From Bradymonadales bacterium (GTDB taxonomy: Bacteria > Myxococcota_A > UBA9042 > PWKZ01), in assembly GCA_003559575.1 (NCBI GenBank), contig PWKZ01000109.1:1-32159 (forward strand): a stretch of 32,159 nucleotides of DNA, given 5' to 3'. Under the pieces are notes generated by a model. That model did not search any database and was not told where the DNA came from. It worked only from the letters and a program-made list of their open reading frames with translations. This document shows positions 14,412-22,713 of this stretch, piece by piece. How positions within the stretch are numbered: position 1 is the first letter of the stretch; each line of letters opens with the position of its first letter. Made by a program: the position numbers and the translations under genes.

Positions 14412-16590
14412 TCGCCAGTACCCACGGGTCGAGAGCCAGTACTTTTTCACGCTCCAGGGTCCGCATGAACCGCAGCAGCGAGTCGAGTGACAATCCGCGC
14501 CGCACAAGCATCCGCTCCAATTCGTCCCCGAGGGGTGTCGTGAGCGCCGGCACCGCGCGCGCCACGGCGACGCTCAACGCACCGCCAATCCCCGGGGCGC
14601 CGATCTGCGGGCTATCTTGGAGGACCTCCATCAAACTGCGCCGCGCCGGATAGGCATAAACCGGGATCACCTCGGACAGCTCCGCCCGCTCGCGCAGCGC
14701 CCGGATGGCATCCGGCAAGCCCCCCAAGATATCGACAAGCCCATTTTCGACGGCATCGACGCCCGTCCAGACTCGCCCCTGCGCCAGAGGTTCGAGCGCC
14801 TCGAGGGACATCCCCCTGCCGGTGGACACCCGCTCCAGAAACAAATCGTAGATCCCGGTCAAGAGGTGTCGCAGGCGCTCGCGCTCCGTGTCACTAAATG
14901 AGCTGCTGGCGCTGAACATCCCCGCGTGGCGACCGCGAGTGATCCTTTCGGACTCTAGCTCCAGGAGTGAATATGTCCCGGCCAACACCAGCTTGCCGCC
15001 AAACACCCCGATCGAGCCGGTGATGCTCGAAGGCTCGGCAACGATGATGTCGGCCGCCGAGGCAAGATAGTAGCCGCCGGAGGCCGCCGTATTGCCGAGC
15101 GAAGCCACCAAGGGGACCCGCTCACGCAGCACCCTGAGCGCCTGCCAGATCCGATCCGAGGCCTGCGCCGACCCCCCCGGACTGTCGACGCGCAGCACCA
15201 CCCCCAGGACAGAGGGATCAACCACGAGATCGTCGATGGCGGCGATGAAACGATCCGCGACTATGACCTCCTCGCCGAACAGCTCGACGCCCGGCTCGGC
15301 TCCCTCGACGATGGGGCCGAGGGCGTAGAGTACGGCAATCTTGGGCTCGCCGGGAGGAGGCCTGACGGGAGAACGCGAAAACAAGGACATCAGCCCCGCC
15401 AGGGAGGTCGGATCAACCCGATCACGCGGCTTGGGGTAGAGAACGCCGAACTCGCCGTCGGTCCCCCGCCGCAATACGTCTCTCAGTTCCGACCACTCGG
15501 CCAGCTCGTCGACCAGACCGCGCTCGAGGGCCTCGTGAGCCAGATACGGGCCGTCGTCAACCACGCTCTTGGCCGACTCATGGTCCAGGCCACGGCTCTC
15601 CAAAGCGCCGATCAAAGTCTCATGGAGCACGTCCGCCAGCCGCGAGAGAGTCTCGCGTTGTTCCGGCGACATATCCCGCCTCGTCATGGGCTCCCCGGCC
15701 GTCTTGTAGCGCCCGGTGGTCTCGAGGTCGAAGCTTATCCCCAACTTGTCGAGCAAGCCTCTTAAATACACGACCTCGATGCTGACCCCCGGGAGGAAGA
15801 GCGATCCACCCGGCGCAAGCAGGACCCGGTCGGCCGCTCCGGCCACCAAGTAAGCGGTCTGCTCTGCGCTAGAGAGGTGCGCGATAACGTAGCGCCCCTG
15901 CTCGCGCGCCGCGGTCAGCGCCGCCCGCATCTCCTGGGCTTGCGCATATCCGGGCCGAAATGAGCCGATCCGAAGCACAATGGCGCCCACCGACCGCATC
16001 TCCGCCACTCGCTCCAGGGTTTCATGAAAATCCTTGAGGGGGAGCTCGTTGCGGGCGGCGAGCCAGGAGTGTGGATTTCGTCGCTCCACCACCTCGCCGT
16101 CGAGGGCAAAGAATGCGATATCGCCCTCTATTGGGCGCCCGACAAGCTCCTCGATCCGCGCCTGAATCTCCTCGTCGGCCCAGTCTAAAAGGAGCGGCTC
16201 ACGCCCAGCATCGTCAGGAACCGGATCAGGGACAGGGCTATCATCGTTGGTATCTTGGACGACGTCCCCGAAATCGACGCTCTTCTCGCCGGCCATACTC
16301 GTGTCCTCTTCGACCTCGTCCGGCGCGACCTCCTCGTCCGGCGCGACCTCCTCGTCCGGCGCGACCTCCTCGTCCGGCGCGACCTCCTCGTCCGGCGCGA
16401 CCTCCTCGTCCGGCGCGACCTCGTCTCTCGATTCGAGCCCGGCGCGATCAGGTTCGGTGCCAAGTCTCGCCCGCCCCTCCTCGTGCAGCGCCTCGGGCTC
16501 GCCGCCGCAAGCACCGCCGCTCAGCACGAGCATTAGCGCGAGCGTCAACATCCACCTCAGCCGACCGCGCAGGTGCAATTCGATCTTCAT
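14404..16590 (-). CDS. sppA: SppA-type signal peptide peptidase, lipoprotein-like with EVAPDE repeat
   Basis: The 728-residue protein is a long-form SppA (two protease domains), which degrades cleaved signal peptides at the membrane. Lys296 in G-R-Y-K-T-A-G-E-P matches the catalytic lysine of the first domain. Ser504 in T-A-A-S-G-G-Y-Y matches the catalytic serine of the second. R-V-D-S-P-G-G at 467-473 is the usual oxyanion-side motif. The N-terminus is a signal with a possible lipidation Cys at residue 28 (S-G-G-A-C), not the plain anchor of E. coli SppA. Residues 57-95 are a run of E-V-A-P-D-E hexapeptides, presumably an acidic spacer. GGAGAG lies between the uvrB stop and this ATG, nine bases apart, so the two are in one operon. 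Confidence 0.88.
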   Translation of the reverse strand: MKIELHLRGRLRWMLTLALMLVLSGGACGGEPEALHEEGRARLGTEPDRAGLESRDEVAPDEEVAPDEEVAPDEEVAPDEEVAPDEEVAPDEVEEDTSMAGEKSVDFGDVVQDTNDDSPVPDPVPDDAGREPLLLDWADEEIQARIEELVGRPIEGDIAFFALDGEVVERRNPHSWLAARNELPLKDFHETLERVAEMRSVGAIVLRIGSFRPGYAQAQEMRAALTAAREQGRYVIAHLSSAEQTAYLVAGAADRVLLAPGGSLFLPGVSIEVVYLRGLLDKLGISFDLETTGRYKTAGEPMTRRDMSPEQRETLSRLADVLHETLIGALESRGLDHESAKSVVDDGPYLAHEALERGLVDELAEWSELRDVLRRGTDGEFGVLYPKPRDRVDPTSLAGLMSLFSRSPVRPPPGEPKIAVLYALGPIVEGAEPGVELFGEEVIVADRFIAAIDDLVVDPSVLGVVLRVDSPGGSAQASDRIWQALRVLRERVPLVASLGNTAASGGYYLASAADIIVAEPSSITGSIGVFGGKLVLAGTYSLLELESERITRGRHAGMFSASSSFSDTERERLRHLLTGIYDLFLERVSTGRGMSLEALEPLAQGRVWTGVDAVENGLVDILGGLPDAIRALRERAELSEVIPVYAYPARRSLMEVLQDSPQIGAPGIGGALSVAVARAVPALTTPLGDELERMLVRRGLSLDSLLRFMRTLEREKVLALDPWVLAIE
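16312..16422 (-). repeat. 18-bp tandem repeat inside the sppA-like gene
   Basis: Five identical 18-bp units (16327-16416) are flanked by partial units on both sides. They are in frame and encode the hexapeptide E-V-A-P-D-E. A change in copy number would lengthen or shorten the acidic spacer by six residues without a frameshift. Confidence 0.95.
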
Positions 16591-16599
16591 TCGCTCTCC

Positions 16600-18609
16600 T
16601 CAGCGCAACGCGAGCTCCGCTCGCCTCAACTCTCTAATGCGATCACGCAAGCCGGCGGCCCGCTCGAACTGAAGCTCGTTGGCCGCCGCCTTCATCTGCT
16701 CCTCGAGCCGCGCCAGATGGACAGCCATCTCCTCAGGCGAAGCAAAGCGCTCCAGTGGCTCATCGAGCCGCGGCTCCATCCCGGAGGCGACCTCTCTCGC
16801 GCCGTGGTCATCAAAGACTCCCGCGACCTCGCCGACCGAGCGCACCACAGTCGCGGGCACGATCTCATGCTCTTCGTTGTAACGACGCTGGATTGCCCGC
16901 CGGCGCTCCGTCTCCCCGATGGCGTGCCGCATCGCGGCAGTCACCCTGTCGGCGTACATTATAACCCTGCCGTCGAGATTGCGCGCGGCGCGACCACAGG
17001 TTTGTACGAGGGAGCGCGCCGAGCGCAGGAAGCCCTCCTTGTCGGCGTCGAGGATCGCCACCAACTCCACCTCTGGAAGATCGAGCCCTTCCCGTAACAA
17101 GTTGATCCCAATGAGCACATCAAATTCGCCGAGCCTCAAGTCTCGCAGAAGGCGCACCCGCTCGATGGTGTCGATATCGGAATGCAAATAACGCACCTTG
17201 ACGCCGAGATCCATGTAGTGCTCGGTGAGATCCTCGGCCATTCGCTTGGTGAGCGTCGTCACAAGAACACGCCGGCCCGCAGCCACGACCCGCCGAATCT
17301 CCTCGAGCAGCGAGTCCACCTGGCCGGCCACCGGTTGGACCGTGACCCGAGGATCGAGGAGACCTGTCGGGCGAACAATTTGCTCCACCACCACTCCCCC
17401 GGTGCGATCAAGCTCGAGATCGCCGGGGGTCGCCGAGGTGTAGATCACCTGAGAGACGCGCGCCGCGAACTCCTCGGAGTTCAACGGGCGATTGTCGAGC
17501 GCCGAGGGGAGCCTGAAGCCATGTTCGACAAGGGTCTCCTTGCGAGCCCGATCACCCCGATACATCCCCGCCAACTGGGGCAGCGTAACGTGGCTCTCGT
17601 CCAAAACGACGAAAAAGTCCTTGGGGAAGAAATCCAGCAAACAAGGCGGGGGCTCACCCGGCGCCCGTCCGGTCAAGTGCCGCGAGTAGTTTTCGATTCC
17701 CTGACAGTGGCCGGTCTGCTCCAGCATCTCGAGGTCAAAGCGGGTGCGCTGCTCGAGCCGTTGGGCCTCGAGCAGACGCCGCTTGGCCGTCAGCTCGGCC
17801 AGCCGCTTTTCAAGCTCTTCGCGAATACGCTTGATCGCCCGCTCGAGGTTGGGGGCGTCGGTCACGTAGTGGCTGTTGGGGTAAACGGTGAGTTTGTCGA
17901 GCATGCGCTTTCGCTGCCCGAGCAGTGGATCGATCTCGGAAATCGACTCCACCTCGTCATCAAACCATTCGACGCGCACGGCCTCGGATTCGGCGTGGGC
18001 AGGAAATATCTCGAGTACATCACCGCGCACCCGAAACGCGCCACGATGGAAATCGATGTCGTTGCGCTCGTAGCGAATCTCGATGAGCTTGCTGAGGACC
18101 TGCTCTCTCGGAACCCTGGCACCGCGCTCCAGGGAGAGCAGCATGTCGTAGTACGCCTCGGCGCTCCCGAGCCCATAGATGCAAGAGACGGTGGCCACAA
18201 TGATGACGTCGTTTCGCTCGAGCAGCGACCGGGTCGCGGAGTGCCTCAACCGATCGATGTCATCGTTGATTGTCGCCTCTTTCTCGATGTACAAGTCGGA
18301 GGAGGGGACGTAGGCCTCGGGCTGGTAGTAGTCGTAGTAGCTCACGAAATACTCGACGGCGTTGTCGGGAAAAAAGTTTCGGAACTCTTCATAGAGCTGC
18401 GCCGCCAAGGTCTTGTTGGGAGCGATGATGAGCGCTGGACGCGCCACCTTCTCGATGACCCCTGCCAGGGTTAAGGTCTTGCCCGACCCCGTCACCCCGA
18501 GGAGCACCTGATGGGAGTCGCCGGCCGTGAGGCCGGCGGCGAGCGCCTCGATGGCCTTCGGCTGATCGCCGGTGGGGACAAACGCGCTGGCGAGTCGAAA
18601 TGACGTCAC
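16600..18609 (-). CDS. uvrB: UvrABC system protein B (excinuclease helicase subunit)
   Basis: UvrB verifies DNA damage handed over by UvrA and loads UvrC in nucleotide excision repair. The protein has 670 residues, close to the E. coli 673. It shows Walker A G-V-T-G-S-G-K-T at 38-45, the beta-hairpin [10 protein letters not shown] at 91-100, the motif D-E-S-H after a Val-rich strand, helicase motifs R-E-G-L-D-L-P-E and Q-T-C-G-R-A-A-R-N, and a C-terminal UVR domain for UvrC. The GTG start has GGAGG four bases upstream and gives the expected N-terminus F-R-L-A-S-A-F; a longer frame to 18729 is rejected. The sppA-like gene follows after 9 bp. Divergent from it is a KOW-domain gene. No clear SOS box was found. 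Confidence 0.97.
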   Translation of the reverse strand: MTSFRLASAFVPTGDQPKAIEALAAGLTAGDSHQVLLGVTGSGKTLTLAGVIEKVARPALIIAPNKTLAAQLYEEFRNFFPDNAVEYFVSYYDYYQPEAYVPSSDLYIEKEATINDDIDRLRHSATRSLLERNDVIIVATVSCIYGLGSAEAYYDMLLSLERGARVPREQVLSKLIEIRYERNDIDFHRGAFRVRGDVLEIFPAHAESEAVRVEWFDDEVESISEIDPLLGQRKRMLDKLTVYPNSHYVTDAPNLERAIKRIREELEKRLAELTAKRRLLEAQRLEQRTRFDLEMLEQTGHCQGIENYSRHLTGRAPGEPPPCLLDFFPKDFFVVLDESHVTLPQLAGMYRGDRARKETLVEHGFRLPSALDNRPLNSEEFAARVSQVIYTSATPGDLELDRTGGVVVEQIVRPTGLLDPRVTVQPVAGQVDSLLEEIRRVVAAGRRVLVTTLTKRMAEDLTEHYMDLGVKVRYLHSDIDTIERVRLLRDLRLGEFDVLIGINLLREGLDLPEVELVAILDADKEGFLRSARSLVQTCGRAARNLDGRVIMYADRVTAAMRHAIGETERRRAIQRRYNEEHEIVPATVVRSVGEVAGVFDDHGAREVASGMEPRLDEPLERFASPEEMAVHLARLEEQMKAAANELQFERAAGLRDRIRELRRAELALR

Positions 18610-18690
18610 TTTCCCTCCCCGGAGGGCCGGAGCCCCAAGGCCCCCCGTTGGATCTCGATCAAGTGTCGACAGCGCCGCCTTGGAAGTCAA

Positions 18691-18718
18691 TTGAGGAATA
18701 TTCTGCGGGGTGTATAAT
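18691..18718 (+). promoter_or_regulatory. Predicted sigma70-type promoter for the KOW-domain gene
   Basis: TTGAGG (18691-18696) is 16 nt from TATAAT (18713-18718). Transcription would start near 18725, 40 bp before the chosen GTG at 18765. This is the best promoter match in the window and excludes the longer frame that starts at 18600. Confidence 0.6.
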
Positions 18719-18764
18719 CCCGCCGTCATCCCTGGCGGGATGCGGAACTGCTCGAGGTGGAACC

Positions 18765-20126
18765 GTGTTCGGTTGGACTGTAAATGAATTCGAAGGTTTC
18801 GACAGCGCCGACTTCGAAGCTTTCGAGAATCATAAGTGGCGTAGTCATCGGTTCAATCTTGAACGGATGCGAGTCAGCGCGAAGCTCGAGGCGCTCGGCA
18901 AGACGATAGTCGAGCGCACGCCGGAGATCGCGCGGGAGCTTGAAACGCACGTCGCCGAACCCACTCCGACTATCTTCAACGACCACCAGGTCGACTGCGG
19001 CTGGCTGTGCTTCAAGCGCCCGCCGGCCGAACAGCGTAAGCTGCTCGCGGCGATCGAACGCTCTCTGACACTCGCGGCCGAAGTGCGCGCACCCCACCCG
19101 CTGCACAAAGAGCTGCTGCTGGCCGTGCGCGTCGATCACGAGGGGCTCGAGATATCGTTGCGCCTCCACGCCCAGGCGCGGCTCGACGTGCAAAACATAA
19201 TCGCCCTCTGCGAGCAGGAGGAGCAGCGCGCCCACGTGGAGGAGCTGCTGCGAGAGTTGCCGCCGACCTTCGAATGTCGTCTCGCAGAGCACGAAATCAC
19301 GCCGGCGGATGCCGCCACGAACGACAACATCGCCCTCTTGCGGGCCATGCGCGACCGCGGCGAGGGGTGGCTCATCATCCGCAGGCGAATCCCGATCGAC
19401 TCCGCGCTGCTCGCCGCCGACACCGCGGTCAACGAGATCGTGACCGCTCTGGCGGCGCTGTTCCCGCTCAGACAAACGTTCGCATGGCGCACCGACAACG
19501 ACCATCTCGAGAGAGGTGGCCCGCCGGACGCCGGCACGCCGGAGGCCGGCGGCACCGACACCGGCCGGACTCACCCGCCAAGCGCGAAAGAGAGGACACC
19601 GGAGCAAACACCAATCGCCCCGGCAACCACAACGGCGCCGGCAGAGACGTTGCCGCCCCAACCACGACCGAGGGTCAGCCCTGCCGCCAGAGAGCCGATC
19701 TCTGACGACGATCGCCGCCCGGCATGGGCCAAGTTCACCCCCCGGCCACGCCCCGCGCGGCAACACCCGCCGCAACCTCGCCGGCCACGGCCGGACTCGG
19801 CGCGTCAGGATGACCGCGGGCCCGGCCGGCAGCCCCCGAAAAGCCCACGCCGCAGCGGTGCTCCCAGCGAGTCGGCACGACCGGCCCCAACCGAGCAGCG
19901 CTCTCCTCGTAACGTCTCACGCCCCGCTGGGACAAAGAGGCCTCGCAAAGAGTTCGTGCCCAGCGACAAACCGCTGGCCGAAGGATGTCACGCGCGGATC
20001 ACGGATGGGCTTTTCAAGGGTCAGGTGGGCAAGCTCATCACACTAGATAGTCGTGGGAACGCGCAGCTCTTGGTCCACAAGAAGACATTACGAATCGAGT
20101 CAGGAGCGCTCCAGCGGATCGAGTGA
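18765..20126 (+). CDS. Protein with unknown N-terminal domain, proline-rich linker and C-terminal KOW domain
   Basis: The 453-residue protein starts at a GTG with AGGTGG just upstream and a promoter 40 bp before it. Residues 1-245 are a mixed helical and strand domain with aromatic-rich start F-G-W-T-V-N-E-F and no family that I recognise. Residues 248-400 are Pro/Arg/Ala/Thr-rich and surely disordered, mainly basic toward the end. Residues 402-450 resemble a KOW domain (G-L-F-K-G-Q-V-G-K, then [11 protein letters not shown]), as found in NusG and ribosomal proteins that bind RNA or RNA polymerase. A transcription or ribosome-linked role is plausible but not shown. Its 3' end overlaps the ABC gene by 27 bp in convergent orientation. 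Confidence 0.7.
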   Translation: MFGWTVNEFEGFDSADFEAFENHKWRSHRFNLERMRVSAKLEALGKTIVERTPEIARELETHVAEPTPTIFNDHQVDCGWLCFKRPPAEQRKLLAAIERSLTLAAEVRAPHPLHKELLLAVRVDHEGLEISLRLHAQARLDVQNIIALCEQEEQRAHVEELLRELPPTFECRLAEHEITPADAATNDNIALLRAMRDRGEGWLIIRRRIPIDSALLAADTAVNEIVTALAALFPLRQTFAWRTDNDHLERGGPPDAGTPEAGGTDTGRTHPPSAKERTPEQTPIAPATTTAPAETLPPQPRPRVSPAAREPISDDDRRPAWAKFTPRPRPARQHPPQPRRPRPDSARQDDRGPGRQPPKSPRRSGAPSESARPAPTEQRSPRNVSRPAGTKRPRKEFVPSDKPLAEGCHARITDGLFKGQVGKLITLDSRGNAQLLVHKKTLRIESGALQRIE

Positions 20127-21089
20127 GACATGCCGGCACAAGGCTTCGCGCGCGCCGTCCCGGTACACCGGCGGCTCTCTCCGGCAGTCCGCGGTCGCGC
20201 GCGGGCAACGCGGGTGATACGCGCAGCCCTGCGGCAGTCGCGCAAAGTCGGGGGGCTCACCCGGCGCCCGCGCCAACGCCATGCGCCGCCGGGGATCGGG
20301 CACCAGACGCGCCCCCATCAGTGCTTGCGTGTAGGGGTGCAACGGACTCTCGAGCACCGCGGCGCACGGGCCGCGCTCGACTACCGCGCCGGCGTACATC
20401 ACCGCCACATCGTCGGCGATCCCCTCTACCAGCACCAGATCGTGACTTACGAGCAACAGAGAGAGAGAGAGAGAGCATTGCATCTCATGGAGTAAGCCGA
20501 GGACCACCCCCTGGAAGCTCGCGTCGAGCGCGCTGAGCGGCTCGTCGGCCACCAGCAACGCAGGGAGGGTCGCCACGGCGCGCGCGAGCGCCGCCCGCTG
20601 CCGCTCGCCACCGCTCAACGCCTGGGGCCGGCGCGCGGCCAGCGTCTCGTCGAGACCGACCCGCGCGAGGAGCGCGATCGCGCGCCGCTCGCGCGCGCGA
20701 CCGCTCATCGGAGCCGCGAGCGTCCTTCGGTGCGCCCGAAGCGGCTCGGCCACACTGCGCCACACCGGCAGCGTGGGATCGAGCGAGCACCCCGGATCCT
20801 GAAACACGACACCCATCTCGCAGCGCACCACGCGCCGCTCTTGGCGAGTGAGCGCGGCAAGATCACGGCCCCGCCAGAGCACCCGCCCACAATCCGGCGA
20901 AATGAGCCCCAGAAGCGCTCGGACGAGAGTGCTCTTGCCACACCCGCTCTCCCCGACGAGCGCCAAAGACCGCCCCCGGTGAAGACTCAAATCGACGCCG
21001 CGAAGGACGGTCAACCGCTTGCCCCCCGCCCTCGCCCGGCGCGCGGGGAAGGAGACCACGAGCCCCTCCAACCGCAAGAGCGGTATCAC
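20100..21089 (-). CDS. ABC transporter ATPase, oligopeptide/dipeptide type (OppF/DppF-like)
   Basis: The 329-residue protein has Walker A G-E-S-G-C-G-K-S-T at 46-54, Q-loop at Q97, signature L-S-G-G-E-R-Q-R at 158-165, Walker B L-V-A-D-E-P at 179-184 and switch His at 216 in S-H-D. It also has the C-terminal peptide-transporter extension with Cys residues 289, 295, 302 and 318. The GTG start overlaps the dehydrogenase stop as GTGA, so translation is coupled. No permease, binding protein or second ATPase is in the window, so the partner must be elsewhere. Residues 205-211 (C-S-L-S-L-S-L) come from a nine-unit AG repeat in the coding DNA. A peptide or related substrate is inferred from family only. 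Confidence 0.88.
   Translation of the reverse strand: MIPLLRLEGLVVSFPARRARAGGKRLTVLRGVDLSLHRGRSLALVGESGCGKSTLVRALLGLISPDCGRVLWRGRDLAALTRQERRVVRCEMGVVFQDPGCSLDPTLPVWRSVAEPLRAHRRTLAAPMSGRARERRAIALLARVGLDETLAARRPQALSGGERQRAALARAVATLPALLVADEPLSALDASFQGVVLGLLHEMQCSLSLSLLLVSHDLVLVEGIADDVAVMYAGAVVERGPCAAVLESPLHPYTQALMGARLVPDPRRRMALARAPGEPPDFARLPQGCAYHPRCPRATADCRREPPVYRDGAREALCRHVSLDPLERS
20458..20475. repeat. (AG)9 dinucleotide tract within the ABC ATPase gene
   Basis: Nine perfect AG units on the plus strand (CT on the coding strand) lie between the Walker B motif and the switch His codon. Gain or loss of one unit would shift the reading frame and remove the switch His and C-terminal extension. 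Confidence 0.95.
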
Positions 21090-22045
21090 GAGAGCTTGAC
21101 CGGGTGAGTCGGCGCGCGCCCCGCGAGCACCGCGAGACAATCGTTGACCGCCTGGTCGGCCATCCGGCCTCGGGTCTCATGGCTGGCACTCCCAATGTGC
21201 GGCAGGAGGACCGTGTTGGAGAGTTCGATGAGCCCCGCCGAGAGCTCGGGCTCGCGCTCGTAGACATCCAGCCCCGCGCCGGCGATCCGTTGCCCCCTGA
21301 GCGCCGTCACGAGCGCGGCCTCATCAACCACGGGGCCACGGCCGACATTGATGAGAATCGCGTCGGAGCGCATCCGTGCGAGCGCGTTCTCGTCTATCAT
21401 GTGGTGAGTCGCCTTTGTGAGCGGAGTGTGCAGTGAGACCACATGGCTACTCTCGAGCAGTGTCTCGAGCGTCACCCACTCGGCGCCAAGCTCGGCCTCC
21501 ACCTCGTCCGGAACCCTGGAGCGGTTGTGATACAGCACCCGCATTCCGAAGCCGCGCGCGCGGCGCGCCACCGCGCGACCGATTCGGCCGAGCCCGACTA
21601 TCCCAAGCGTCTTGCCGTGGACGTCGAAGCCCAAATGACCCATGAGCTGCCAGGCACGGAACTCGCCACGACGTAGCGCTTGATCGGCCTCGACGACTCG
21701 CCGCGCGGTGGCCAGCAGGAGCGCCCATGTGAGGTCGGCGGTGGTCTCGGTGAGCGCGTCCGGGGTATTGGTGACCACTATTTTCCGGGCCGCGGCGGCC
21801 CTCAAGTCGATGTTGTCGGTCCCGGCCGCCACGGTCGAGACCACTTTGAGGCGCGGCGCGGCGGCCAACACCGCCGCGTCGATTCGATCGGTGAGCACGC
21901 AGATCAGGCCGTCGCAGGGCGCGACAGCCGAGAGGAGCGCCTCGTAGGGCATGGTCTCGTCCTCGGGATACGACTCGACCACGGCCTCGCGCCGCAGGCG
22001 CTCGAGAGCACTTGAAGGTAGCGGCCTTGTCGCCAGAATCTTCAT
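21086..22045 (-). CDS. D-2-hydroxyacid dehydrogenase (glyoxylate/hydroxypyruvate reductase-like)
   Basis: The 319-residue enzyme would reduce a 2-keto acid, such as glyoxylate or hydroxypyruvate, with NAD(P)H. The nucleotide-binding motif G-L-G-R-I-G is at 151-156. Catalytic residues are Arg236 in N-V-G-R-G-P, a Glu near 265 in Y-E-R-E-P-E and His283 in L-P-H-I-G-S. The substrate loop V-A-A-G-T-D-N-I-D is at 72-80. The ATG used has GAGG upstream and starts one base after the methyltransferase stop; a start at 22057 would overlap. Its stop overlaps the ABC gene start. Glycerate kinase elsewhere in the window could act next if the product is glycerate, but the genes are 19 kb apart. Confidence 0.92.
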   Translation of the reverse strand: MKILATRPLPSSALERLRREAVVESYPEDETMPYEALLSAVAPCDGLICVLTDRIDAAVLAAAPRLKVVSTVAAGTDNIDLRAAAARKIVVTNTPDALTETTADLTWALLLATARRVVEADQALRRGEFRAWQLMGHLGFDVHGKTLGIVGLGRIGRAVARRARGFGMRVLYHNRSRVPDEVEAELGAEWVTLETLLESSHVVSLHTPLTKATHHMIDENALARMRSDAILINVGRGPVVDEAALVTALRGQRIAGAGLDVYEREPELSAGLIELSNTVLLPHIGSASHETRGRMADQAVNDCLAVLAGRAPTHPVKLS

Positions 22046-22046
22046 C

Positions 22047-22713
22047 TCATACCTCATTGTCTTTAGCCGGGCCGGCGCGCACCTCGGCCAGCACCGCGGT
22101 CCAGGGGACGGGGTTGAGCACCTGTTGCACCTCAACCAACCCCCCGAGGAAGTCGAGAAACGCGCCCCGGCTCCAGTGTTGCACGTGGCCCGGGGTGTTG
22201 CCTAGATCTCCAACATAAGCGCCGCGCAACAGGTTCAATGTTCGCCAGAGCGGCTCACGCGGGACAGTCAAGACGAGGTGGCGGCGCGAGACTCTCGCCG
22301 CCTCTCGGACCGCCCGCGCCGGATCCTCCAGGTGCTCCAGGACCTCACACAATACCACCAGGTCGAAAGAGTCGTCGGCAAACGGCAAATCTTCGGCCGA
22401 AGCGGCCAGCAGAGGCACTTCGACCTTCCGGGCAGAGACTCTCAAGATCGGCAGGTCGATATCGAGCGCTACCACCCGCGCCCCAGGCGCGAGATCCGAG
22501 AGGCGATTCGTCACCTCCCCCTCGCCGCACCCCACCTCCAGCAAACTGGTCGCTTCCCTCGGCGATACCAGAGCATCCAGTGTCGCCTCGAACCTTCGCA
22601 TCAAAAAACGCACCAGTGGGTTGCGGGAACTCCACTTGCGATAGACATTACCGGCGACAACCCGACCCGGTTCACATCGGGCATCTGGAGCTTTCAATCC
22701 CCCTGAGTTCATG
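22047..22713 (-). CDS. Class I SAM-dependent methyltransferase
   Basis: The 221-residue protein has motif I L-L-E-V-G-C-G-E-G at 57-65, the acidic end of strand 2 at Asp84-Asp86, A-E-D-L-P-F-A-D-D-S-F-D at 106-117 and C-E-V-L-E-H-L-E-D at 122-130. These mark the UbiE/Methyltransf_11 type of Rossmann methyltransferase. The ATG overlaps the stop of the preceding membrane glycosyltransferase as ATGA, and a longer frame to 23231 is only a shadow of that gene. The near-perfect coupling with a GT-C enzyme suggests that it modifies a polyprenyl-linked sugar or lipid, but the acceptor is unknown. Confidence 0.88.

Noticed and set aside
17182-18474. 430-codon plus-strand frame opposite uvrB
   Set aside because: Antisense shadow of a clearly identified gene; no ribosome site or family likeness.
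18755-18768. LexA-like box GAACCGTGTTC near uvrB
   Set aside because: The spacer is 3 nt where the known GAAC-N4-GTTC form needs 4. It overlaps the KOW gene start codon and lies far from a uvrB promoter.
18726-19775. 349-codon minus-strand frame opposite the KOW gene
   Set aside because: The plus-strand gene has a promoter, a ribosome site and a recognisable KOW domain; the opposite frame has none of these.
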